This document shows positions 56,057 to 64,000 of a DNA stretch of 64,000 nucleotides, one piece after another. The translations under genes and the position numbers were made by a program. The notes beneath the pieces are model-generated. The model saw nothing but the letters and a program-made list of their open reading frames with translations, was not told the origin of the DNA and searched no databases. The stretch comes from Salvia splendens. Lineage: Eukaryota; Streptophyta; Magnoliopsida; Lamiales; Lamiaceae. The number at the start of each line of letters is the position of its first letter. Positions within the stretch are counted from its first letter, which is position 1. The stretch spans positions 22,506,502-22,570,501 of the forward strand of contig NC_056035.1 in assembly GCF_004379255.2 (NCBI RefSeq). The letters are read 5' to 3'.

Positions 56057-57085
56057 ATGACGGTTGTTAGTTCATCAGCGGGGCACACGGAACCCCTGTC
56101 TGTGTCGTCGTTTTCGTCAACAACGGCCGTCGCCACTACCCAACCGATGGAGGCTATTACCGCTCAGTTGGAACAATTATCGGCCACAGTGGGGGTAATC
56201 CAATCACGTTTAGATTTACCGGATCGTCGCACCGGTGACACATCTCTTTTGACGGGGTTGCACACGACGCCGCCGTTTAGTTTCGGCTTTGTGCCGCCGA
56301 GTTCGGAACCCGTGGTATCGTTCCCTACGTCGGGCTTCCAGTTTCAATCGCCAACGCTATTTGGCTCAGGGTTCACGTCCATTCCACAGACCTTGGGGTC
56401 TAAGTACACCACGTTCGCCTTCACGTTTCCGCGTCCGCAGTTTCGGCAACCGGAGACGACGCCCACGATGATGAGCATGGTACGCACACCGTATGCCGTC
56501 GTCCAATCTTGGCAGTACCCGAGCCAGACTGCCTCGTTCAATGACCGGATTCCTTTGCAACGCCCTCAGACGATGAATCTCTTATCCTGTTAGGGTCCTC
56601 CACCGCAACGCCCTTTATTTGATGTGTTTAATCAGGATTTTCGATCTTCCTGAGTTAAGATGGAGGCGCCACGGTTTGACGGCACCGAGGTTAATTATTG
56701 GATCCGTGGGGTGCAGTTTTATTTCGACCATGTCGGGCTGCCCGACACACAGCAGCTACACTACGTCATTATGTTGTTTGATCCGAAAGTGGTGGATTGG
56801 ATTTGGAATTATGCAGCGAGTCATGAATCGACTGCATGGCTTGAGTTTTTGGATGATGTTCGACGACATTTTGACCTGCACTGTTATACGAGCCACATCG
56901 GGCTCCTTAAGAGGCTCACGCGGACGGGAACGGTGGTGGATTATCAACTGGCTTTTGAAAAATTGCAGTCGAAGGTGGTCGGGATCCCTGATCATGTCCT
57001 TCTCGATCTATATGTGGCGGGCCTGAGGCAGCCGATCCAGGACGAAGTGCTCCTTCACAGGCCTGCAACGTTGGCGGCCGCTCGT
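56057..57085 (+). pseudogene. Ty3/gypsy gag, two stops, truncated
   Basis: From ATG 56057 (MTVVSSSAGHTEPLSV) one frame continues to about 57085, broken by TAG (56591-56593) and TGA (56651-56653). The first half is Pro/Ser/Thr-rich with a short coiled stretch (MEAITAQLEQLSATVG). The second half is a retrotransposon gag domain (APRFDGTEVNYWIRGVQFYF, WLEFLDDVRRHFD, YQLAFEKLQSKV, VLLDLYVAGLRQPIQDEV). The gag ends at HRPATLAAA, where unrelated DNA begins, so the zinc knuckle and all of pol are missing. Confidence 0.88.
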
Positions 57086-57799
57086 GGACCTGACCCCTCG
57101 TGGGCTGTCAGCGACCCAAATGATCCCTCGTGGATCTGACCCCTCGTGGGCCCATAAGCTCATATGAATGACGCACGACACAACAATGATTATAACCATG
57201 TAACCACTACGCTTACAGATAAAGTAAACCCCACCTCGAAAGCTGCATTCCAAAAATAATCTCCTCAAGCTTGGTTTGGTTGTCCGTCCTCGAGCCTTGG
57301 ATGCGCCACTCCTAGCACTTAACCATTTTAACACACTTTACATAAGATTCCATACATAAACTCTAAACAAGGAACTTGAACTCATTCCAACTTTAGCAAA
57401 CTCAAACTTAAAGCATACACAACTAGCTCGAACATCAAACAGACTAACGATAACCTTCTTTAACCATTACTTATAACCATAATCTCTACCATCAACATAA
57501 TCTATCAAATTCCATTAACTTACAAGTTACAACAAACAAGTACCATTAACAGGCAAACCTCAAACAAATCAATCCACATAAAAACATATATCACATTGTG
57601 TGGAAAATCATTTCATGGTTAAATTAAACGGATAAGTTCCCCCTTTTCCTTAAAATCTCTATTCTTAGTTTTAAAGCTTTAAAAGATATCAACTGCATTA
57701 CGTCATATTCACCTAACAAACAGATTTAGTTCAGAGGTAACTAGGGGTCGAGCCTTATACCAAAAGATTTCCCTAGTTGATGGATCCGCGAATTTCTGA
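57086..57799. repeat. Unclassified LTR-like block
   Basis: It begins with repeats of TGACCCCTCGTGGG and GATCCCTCGTGGATC and ends near GGTCGAGCCTTATACC. Composition and motifs suggest a Ty3/gypsy LTR or leader inserted into the gag to its left. No coding domain or target duplication was found. Confidence 0.4.
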
Positions 57800-58374
57800 T
57801 GTTAGTAAATGCTGGTAGAGAATAAAGACTACGACACAATGAATTTACGTGGTTCGATTTACTGAAGTAAATCTACGTCCACGGGAAGAAGGGAGGGCAA
57901 GATTGTATTGCTTGATCTGGGATTACAGCTTACAACACAGACTTGCTATATGATATTTTATCTCTAGAGAGCTTAACCCTGTCTATCTGATCTAAGTCCT
58001 ATTTATACATTGAACTAGGATCGTGGTTTGCAGCCCCACTAACAAGATCGTGGGTGAGCAATAACTGCTCAATAACTGCTTCGTACCACTAAATAGATCG
58101 TGGGTATAGTGGAGGTCGTGGAGGCCTTTCATGAGTCCACTAACTCCTAGTTCGGTCGAATGCTGAGACCGAACTGCTGGACTTTACCGATCAGCTCTTG
58201 CCGATCTGAGAGGAGAGCTTGACTGGTCGGCTTTTACCGAGCTGTAGGCTGAGTCCGAACTCTTTGGTCGTGCCGAACTCTTTGGTGCCGAACAGATACT
58301 CTTTCTTGGGCTCTGGGCTGATGGGCCGTCACTGTTATTGGGCTTGCCATTAGGGTTTAGTTCGTACCCCATCA
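57800..58374 (-). repeat. 3' LTR of the Tat-type element
   Basis: On the minus strand it starts TGATGGGGTACGAAC, immediately after CGGGGGGGGTAG (polypurine tract), and ends TTTACTAACA, giving TG...CA ends over 575 bases. The other LTR is not in the window, so identity between the two cannot be judged. Confidence 0.75.
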
Positions 58375-58576
58375 CTACCCCCCCCGAAAAGCGAAGTGAA
58401 TCACTTCGGCGAGGTGAGTCACTTCGGCATTCTGGATAACGGTAAGGGGGAGGCTGACGTCAGGGGACGTGCCTTGCGCGTGCCTGCATTAAATGCGACA
58501 GTAAAATCCGGCCGTTGAATCCTGAAAAGGTGGGATTCGAAACAGCGCAACGATCTCGAAATCTTTCCCGAATCTG

Positions 58577-58707
58577 ATAAATATGCTCTTTCTTCCTCAT
58601 TTGAACACTTTTGCTGTTGCGTCTTCTATACTCTCTCTTTCTCGAGAAATTTTCTTCCGCTTTCAAGAGCTTCTTCAGACTTTCTTCACCTTCAAAAAGT
58701 AAGGAAA
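58577..58707 (+). promoter_or_regulatory. Possible promoter and leader of the antisense gene
   Basis: GATAAATATGC (58577) is TATA-like and is followed by a CT-rich stretch and AAAATGGCT at the start codon, a good plant initiation context. Between the 3' LTR and here there is no other gene. This is suggestive only. Confidence 0.3.
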
Positions 58708-60571
58708 ATGGCTTCTATTTCTTCTTCGGAGTCGGGTAGCGGTAGGAGAGGCGGTAAGGGGTCTTCTGGCCGGAAAGAGTCCGGGGAGAAGACCGTAGAG
58801 TATTTCCATAGTATTTTGAGTAAGGATACTGTGATATCCCTACCCGAAAAATACTTTTTTCCTGGGGGGAAGGCGGTGGTACCTGACGGTGATCATAGGG
58901 CTGACTCCCCGCCGGAGGGTTACGCCACCGTGTACGAGGCCTGCTTAGAATGCGGGCTTCGTTTCCCCCTCCCTTCTGCCTTTATAGATTTACTAGATTT
59001 TTTTCAGCTTCCTTTAGGCCAGGTGACTCCGAACTCTTGGAGGCACTTGTCGGCCTTCGCTGCCGAACTCCGTAAGTTAGGAAGGGATTTGTCTTTGAAG
59101 GCGATCCTTAAATTCTTTCAATTTAAGAGGAAGGGGTCTTGGTTTTACTTGATCCCTGTACAGCCCTTTAGGGCCTTTTGTAAAACGAAGTGGCCGAAGT
59201 GGCAAAACCGCTTCTTCTATTATGATAGGACCGCGGCTCCTAGTTTTCCCTGGAGAGGGCTGAAGTCCGTTATCCGTCATCCTCGGCCTGAACCGTTGGA
59301 CGAGCTCGATGGCGAGCTCAACAAGATTCCCATAGTTAGGAAACAATACACGGAGTCTGAGCTCGTCAAGGGCGACGTCGTGTTCGACATCTCGTCTTCG
59401 GACGAAGAGGCCGAGGGTGAGGATTTCTCTTTATCTTTATGCTCTACTGCTTTAACGAAGAAAATCTGACTTTGCTTTCTTGCTTTTTGGCAGTGTACAT
59501 GCTGAATAAGGCTATCCGAAAGTCCTCCGAGCTTGTGGAGCCGGAGAGGCAGAGAGCCCCTCGCTCGGCGTCTGAAGCCGAGAAGAATCCGAAGAGGCAA
59601 AAAACCTCTTCTTCGGATCCGAAAGTGCCGGAGTCGTGTTCGGCTAAAGGGAAGGGGAAATTTCATGAGTCCCCAAGAGTGCCGGGGAAAGACCTGGTCA
59701 TCTCCGAGGTGGTTGCAGACATCCCGGAACACGTCCCTGAGCCTTTTCAATGGCCGACGAATTTTGTGGAGGTAAGCTTTCTGACTTGGCTTCTTTTCCA
59801 CATTTTTTGATGGCCATTCTGTTGAGTTTTTTCCTTGTTCATCTTCAGAGAGCCAAGCTCGTCTCCGTGGAGCTCTCCAAAGCATCCCACGACTACGAGG
59901 AGATGCAGAAGAAGTTGCATCTTGCTCGTAGTCTGGCCGAACAGGCTGAGGCCAAATTTGAGAGGGCCCGAGCTGCTAGGATCTCGGCTCAGGATGAAGC
60001 CCGGTCAGCCAAAAACCAGCTCATCATCCTGCAAGAGCAGACGAAGCACCGGGAGGCTCAGAAGGAGGCTGCCGCCGTGGCTGCCCAGGGGGAGGCTCTC
60101 CGTGTTTACACGGAGAAACTCTTTTTGAGCAGCCAGTTCTCGGCCTTTGTCGGTAGTCTGGTAAGGCTAATTACCGATAAGGGCGAGCAGGGGGCCGACG
60201 TCGTGCTGCCTCTGTACAGCCGAGAGATAGCAGCTCGGCTTCAGAATCTGCCGCTCCTTGAGGAGCTCGCTTCATCCTCGGTCCTGCTTTCTGCAGACCG
60301 AGTCCGGAGTTGTCGAGCTGATCGGGACGAGAACCTGGAGGCTATCTTTGCCTCCGTGGGACCCGTTTCACCCGCTTCGACTTACAACGGAGAGGGTGAG
60401 GCCGAGTCGCTGGAGCTGGAGGCCGAAGTCGAGCGGGCCGGGCATCCGGAGAAGGAAGCCGATCAGGAGGCGGAGGCGAGGCCGGCAGGATGCGAGGCCG
60501 AGGCTGAGGTAGCTCAGGAGAAAGAAGCTGAACCAGACCAAGGAGCCGGAGACGAAGCTGGCGGAGTATGA
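58708..60571 (+). CDS. Antisense retrotransposon gene, Transposase_28-like plus coiled coil
   Basis: Three exons, 58708-59416, 59494-59771 and 59849-60571, join through two GT-AG introns of 77 bases each to give 569 residues with no stop or frameshift. Each intron carries a stop if unspliced. The N-terminus is Ser/Gly-rich. Residues about 25-200 (ISLPEKYFFPGGKAVVPDG, PPEGYATVYEACLECGLRFP, VTPNSWRHLSAFAAEL, RKGSWFYLIP) resemble Pfam's 'putative gypsy type transposon' family (Transposase_28). A basic Lys/Arg-rich linker follows, then a coiled coil (SHDYEEMQKKLHLARSLAEQ ...) and a very acidic, Ala/Glu-rich tail. It lies opposite to the element's own pol. Function is unknown; the conserved frame suggests recent selection or a young copy. 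A splice GGA/GTATGA (60565) to GAGATGG (60770) would fuse it in frame to the next gene. Confidence 0.75.
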
Positions 60572-60772
60572 TTTCGTCTCCCTTCTCTTAGTCTAGTTTC
60601 TTCCTTGTAAAATGGCCTTGAAGCCCTCCTAGTGTAAAAATTTTCCTTGTGAATGAAAAATTCTCTACACTTGTCTTCGTATAGCTTTTCGTACTCGCCT
60701 TTATTCCTGTTGTATTTTACTATCTGCTCGGTACAGCTGCCGAACTAATATAGCTGCTTTGTACTCAAGGAG

Positions 60773-61561
60773 ATGGAGATACTTCACTGGAAACGGCTGT
60801 ACTCTTCGGCTTTAGACGAAGCTGAGAAAAGAGCTATAGCCGATCAGACGAAGAATGACGAGCTTCTGGCTCGTTTAGTGAAGGTGGAGGCCGATAATAA
60901 GGACTTAGAGTCCGATAAGAAGGATCTGGAGGCCGAGCTGAATACGACCATTGCTGAGAGGACTGCGTACGAGGATTACATCCGTGTGCGCGGGGGAGTG
61001 ACCATATCAGATGTTCAGAGTCGAGTTGACGAACTGTGGGAGGAATATCATGTACTCCGGAGGAACAATGCGCTGGAGAGCTCGGCTTGCCAACAAGTTG
61101 TGAAATCATTGCGGCGCTGGGCTTCTCGGTACGACATCATTCTTTCCCGGCGTCCCTCAATCGGGAGATTCCTTAGGCATTTCCCGCCAACAGATGCTCG
61201 CACTCCAGATCAAGCCTCTGGTTCCCTTGTTCAAAATCCTACTCCCAGTCAACAACGAACTCCGGAACAGCCGGAAACGTCAAGACGAGAACGGGCTCAG
61301 GAGCAACCGGAATCGTCAAGACAGGGACGGACTGAAATTCGCCGAGGAGTTGTGACTATGAGCGAGCAAGATCAGCAGATGCTTATTGCAGAGACTCTTC
61401 ATCGCCGAGGGGTTAGAGCTTCTGGGGCTCGCGGAAGAGGTGTTGGGTCGAGGATAGCATCTCGTCGACCTGCTTATTCTTCATCTGCTCGGAACAACCG
61501 AACTCGGCTTCCAGAGGATTTTGCAGATAGGTGGCTTAACTTCAGCAACCCTGGACAGTAG
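60773..61561 (+). CDS. Antisense coiled-coil protein, second gene or last exon
   Basis: A 262-residue frame starts MEILHWKRLYSSALDEAEKR. Residues about 15-65 form a heptad-rich coiled coil (LLARLVKVEADNKDLESDKK), with more helix to about 120. From about 140 the protein is Pro/Gln/Arg-rich with repeated QPE(T/S)SR motifs and a basic, Gly-rich tail (GVRASGARGRGVGSR). No known domain is recognised. GAG ATG at its start follows a CTCAAG acceptor-like site, so it may be the fourth exon of the gene upstream (product then 831 residues) rather than a separate gene. The TGTAAAAA and AATGAAAAA stretches at 60630-60660 could instead be a polyadenylation region between two genes. Confidence 0.6.
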   Translation: MEILHWKRLYSSALDEAEKRAIADQTKNDELLARLVKVEADNKDLESDKKDLEAELNTTIAERTAYEDYIRVRGGVTISDVQSRVDELWEEYHVLRRNNALESSACQQVVKSLRRWASRYDIILSRRPSIGRFLRHFPPTDARTPDQASGSLVQNPTPSQQRTPEQPETSRRERAQEQPESSRQGRTEIRRGVVTMSEQDQQMLIAETLHRRGVRASGARGRGVGSRIASRRPAYSSSARNNRTRLPEDFADRWLNFSNPGQ

Positions 61562-61704
61562 AATAGTCCTTTGTAATAGCGTAACGCCATTTTGTAGGGT
61601 AGCGGAGTTGTATGCCGAACAAGATTTGAAAAATGAAATTTTGTTTTCGCTTCTAACACTGTATTTACAGCTTAGCGAAAAAATTTCATCGTACTTGTCC
61701 TCGG

Positions 61705-62092
61705 TCTTATGAAGTAAACTTCTTTGACCGGACTTGGTCCTTGGTCTTATGAAGTAAACTTCTTTGACCGGACTTGGTCCTTGGTCTGATGAAATAAACA
61801 TCTTTGACCGGACTCGTCTTTGGTCTGATGAAATAAACATCTTTGACCGGACTCGTCTTTGGTCTGATGAAATAAACATCTTTGACCGGACTCGTCTTTG
61901 GTCTGATGAAATAAACATCTATGACCGGACTCGTCTTTGGTCTGATGAAATAAACATCTTTGACCGGACTCGTCTTTGGTCTGATGAAATAAACATCTTT
62001 GACCGGACTCGTCTTTGGTCTGATGGAATAAACATCTTTGACCGGACTCGTCTTTGGTCTGATGAAATAAACATCTTTGACCGGACTTGGTT
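61705..62092. repeat. Minisatellite, two 40-bp and eight 39-bp units
   Basis: Units start at 61705, 61745, 61785, 61824, 61863, 61902, 61941, 61980, 62019 and 62058. The first two read TCTTATGAAGTAAACTTC and the rest TCTGATGAAATAAACATC, all followed by TTTGACCGGACT. Units three to ten are almost identical. Because 39 is a multiple of three, any stop-free frame stays open, which explains long frames on both strands here. Confidence 0.97.
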
Positions 62093-62104
62093 TGTGTTCT
62101 AATT

Positions 62105-62577
62105 TGGCGATTTTTGTCGCCGGGATCGAACTTTCCCTTGTCCTAATTCGGCGAGTTTTATCGCGTGGATCGGACTTTCCCAGTTAACCGAAGTGGTCTT
62201 ATGCAGTAAACCTCTTTGACTAGACATGGTCGTCCCCGGTCTTATGAGGTAAACTTCTGACCGAACTTGGTCGTCCTAATTCGGCGAGGTTTATCGCGTG
62301 GATCGGACTTTCCCTTATTGCAGTTCGTTTCAGACGAAGTGCTTATTTCTTAAGCCGAATTGTGGTCTTGTATCTTCCTGAGAAGCTTGGACTCACAATC
62401 GTTGGCTTATTGCAGTTCGTTTCAGACGAAGTGCTTGTTAAGCTGAATTGCGGTCTTGTATCCTCCTTGGAAGCTTGGACTCACAATCGTTGGCTTATTG
62501 CAGTTCGTTTCAGACGGACTGCTTGTTAAGCTGAATTGTGGTCTTATATCCTCCTTAGAAGCTTGGACTCACAATAG
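62105..62577. repeat. Degenerate repeats with an 88-90-bp unit
   Basis: Three units starting GCTTATTGCAGTTCGTTTCA (about 62314, 62405, 62493) and ending TTGGACTCACAAT follow one another. Before them CTAATTCGGCGAG and GTGGATCGGACTTTCCC occur two or three times. All are in the untranslated part of the Tat-type element. Confidence 0.85.
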
Positions 62578-62825
62578 TCTTTAATAATCGATCTAAAAAG
62601 GGGATCAGTCTTTAAAGAACGATATACCTTGGTACCATTTGTAAGAGACGACAAGCACATAGAGACAAAACACATAGAGAAAAAATGAAAAAGATGAAGG
62701 AAAAAAACTTTAAACATTTTTTTAAAAAACGACAAGTAAAAGGTACAAGTAAGAAACAAACAAATAAAAACATATACCCCTATGACCGAACTAGACACGA
62801 GACGGACTGACCGGACTTTTGTCTC

Positions 62826-64000
62826 TTACAAGTGGAACTTCTTGAGGTTGGAGACGTGCCATGTTCGGGGTACTTGTTCTCCTGACATGTGAGTCAATTT
62901 ATAAGACCCTTTGCCGAGGACTTCTGACACCCGATATGGACCCTCCCATGTGGGTTCGAGTTTGCCCAGCTTTTCTGCTCGGCTTACTTCGTTGTTTCTC
63001 AAGACGAGATCTCCCACTTGAAATTGAAGCTTTTTCACCCTTTGGTTATAATACCGGGCTACTTACTCCTTATACTTGGCTGCTTTTATGCACGCCAATT
63101 CTCTTCTTTCTTCGGCGAGATCTAGTTCTGCTCTCAGTCCGTCGTCATTCATTTCTGAGGAGAAATTTAGAGTTCGGGGACTGGGTACGCCGATCTCCAC
63201 CGGAATTACGGCTTCAGTGCCGTACACCAGACTATACGGAGTTTCACCGTTGGAGGTTTTGGGTGTAGTTCGGTAGGACCACAGGACTTGAGGGAGATTT
63301 TCTACCCATTGTCCTTTGGCTTGTTCTAACCGAGCTTTTAACCCTTTCACCAGAATCCGGTTCGTCACTTCCGTTTGTCCGTTTGCTTGGGGATGGGAGA
63401 CCGAAGTGAACCGCTGTTGAATGTTCAGCTCTTGGCACCAATTCTTGAACGTCTTGTCGGTGAACTGAGTCCCATTATCCGAGATGAGGATGTGGGGTAT
63501 GCCAAATCGGCACACTATGTTCTTCCAGACGAAGTCCAATGCCTTTGAGCTCGTTATCGTAGCTAATGGTTCAGCCTCCACCCACTTCGTGAAGTAGTCC
63601 ACGGCAACGATAAGGAATTTCATTTGCCGAGGAGCTTGAGGAAGCGGTCCCACTATGTCTATGCCCCATTGCATGAAAGGCCAAGGGCTTTGCATAGTGT
63701 ATAGATCGGTCTGCGGCATCCTTGGGACATTTGCATGAATTTGGCACTTCGTACACTTCTTGACGAGCTGCACTGCCTCTTGTACCATGGTTGGCCAATA
63801 ATATCCCCATCTCAGAACTTTTTTAGCTAAAGCTCTGGCTCCGATGTGGCTACCGCACGATCCTTCATGGACTTCTCTGAGGATGTAGTCCGTCTCTTCT
63901 GGTCCTACGCACCGCAATAACGGCTGGAGGTAAGACTTTCTAAAGAGGACTCCTTCATGAAGTTCGTACCGAAGTGCTCGGCACGTGATCTTCCGAGCTT
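62826..64000 (-). pseudogene. Ty3/gypsy (Tat-type) integrase, one stop, runs off window
   Basis: The minus-strand frame is open from the window edge (64000, ...ARKITCRALRYELHEGVLF) to TAA at 63063-63065, and continues in the same frame to the true end at 62826. Relatives have Gln at that position (AKYKE-x-VARYYNQRVKK), so a CAA-to-TAA change is likely. It has the HHCC zinc region (VHEGSCGSHIG ... CTKCQ) and the catalytic core with Asp in GIDIVGPL, Asp in ISDNGTQF and Glu in QANGQTEVTNR. The C-terminal GPYRV-type region (FQVGDLVLRNNE, LEPTWEGPYRVSEVLGKG, WHVSNLKKFHL) has no chromodomain. It is well preserved, implying a young element. Confidence 0.92.

Larger units (their letters stand above)
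57800..64000 (-). mobile_element. Tat-lineage Ty3/gypsy element, 3' part, with opposite-strand genes
   Basis: Reading on the minus strand from 64000: integrase (to 62826), short repeats (62577-62100), a 39-bp array (62092-61705), a coding region on the opposite strand (61561-58708), a G-run polypurine tract (about 58375-58390) and the 3' LTR (58374-57800). Integrase sequence and this layout fit the Tat lineage. Members such as maize Grande are known to carry an extra antisense gene between pol and the 3' LTR and variable tandem repeats there. The 5' half lies outside the window. Confidence 0.8.

Noticed and set aside
59277..59885. 202-codon minus-strand frame
   Set aside because: It overlaps the spliced antisense gene, which has better composition, domain similarity and splice sites.
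60258..60512. Arg-rich plus-strand frame
   Set aside because: Out-of-frame shadow of the acidic tail of the antisense gene.
61705..62092. CRISPR-like array
   Set aside because: Units are contiguous with no distinct spacers, and the DNA is a plant nuclear retrotransposon.
61481..62102. Repetitive proteins with 13-residue repeats on both strands
   Set aside because: The 39-bp unit is divisible by three, so any stop-free frame remains open; no start context or domain supports a gene.

Overview
This window is nuclear DNA of a flowering plant, most likely a eudicot. The host genes have short GT-AG introns, AT-rich intergenic DNA is full of plant-type transposons, and a telo-box precedes a nucleolar protein gene. 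The order cannot be fixed from sequence alone; Lamiales is a guess. Five host-type genes are supportable: a NOP58/NOP5 snoRNP core protein (+, 8 exons, 10839-13788), a monoacylglycerol lipase/caffeoylshikimate esterase-like hydrolase (-, 8 coding exons, 20829-23913), a small putative membrane protein (+, 43029-43406), the 14-kDa replication protein A subunit (+, 45516-49506) and an F-box protein (-, 50435-52529). They look like unrelated housekeeping genes, with no sign of a cluster or shared pathway.

Most of the rest is mobile DNA. From the left: the 3' end of a Ty1/copia element with its LTR (1-2178), a dead Ty3/gypsy integrase fragment (2185-2585), a minisatellite (3657-3979), Myb/SANT-like pseudogene pieces (4577-4894, 6240-6900), and three PIF/Harbinger-family elements lying end to end at TTA/TAA sites (7676-10443). 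After NOP58 come Stowaway-like MITEs, a recent 942-bp tandem duplication (15674-17558), a hAT-like element built of GGTATACC palindromes (18121-18634) and a copia relic (19270-20200). The centre (24-44 kb) holds more MITEs, a solo LTR with a perfect target duplication (26074-26520), a second LTR, a compound pentanucleotide microsatellite (29801-29918), two Mutator-like elements with other transposons nested inside (30614-32410, 32735-33386), three related large LTR pieces (34520-41420) and a Harbinger transposase broken by one stop codon (38263-39525).

On the right, a copia element with two LTRs and a GTTAT target duplication sits inside the single intron of the RPA14 gene (46009-49367), and another copia 5' end lies just past that gene's stop. 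From 55 kb to the right edge there is a chromovirus-like recombinant (integrase tail, LTR, gag) and then the 3' part of a Tat-lineage Ty3/gypsy element on the minus strand: 3' LTR 57800-58374 and integrase running off the window at 64000.

The most interesting object is inside that Tat-type element. Between its integrase and its 3' LTR, on the opposite strand, lies a long, well-kept coding region (58708-61561) that needs at least two 77-bp introns to be read. It begins with a region resembling the 'putative gypsy type transposon' (Transposase_28) family and continues into long coiled coils. It is followed by a 39/40-bp tandem array and three 88-bp repeats.
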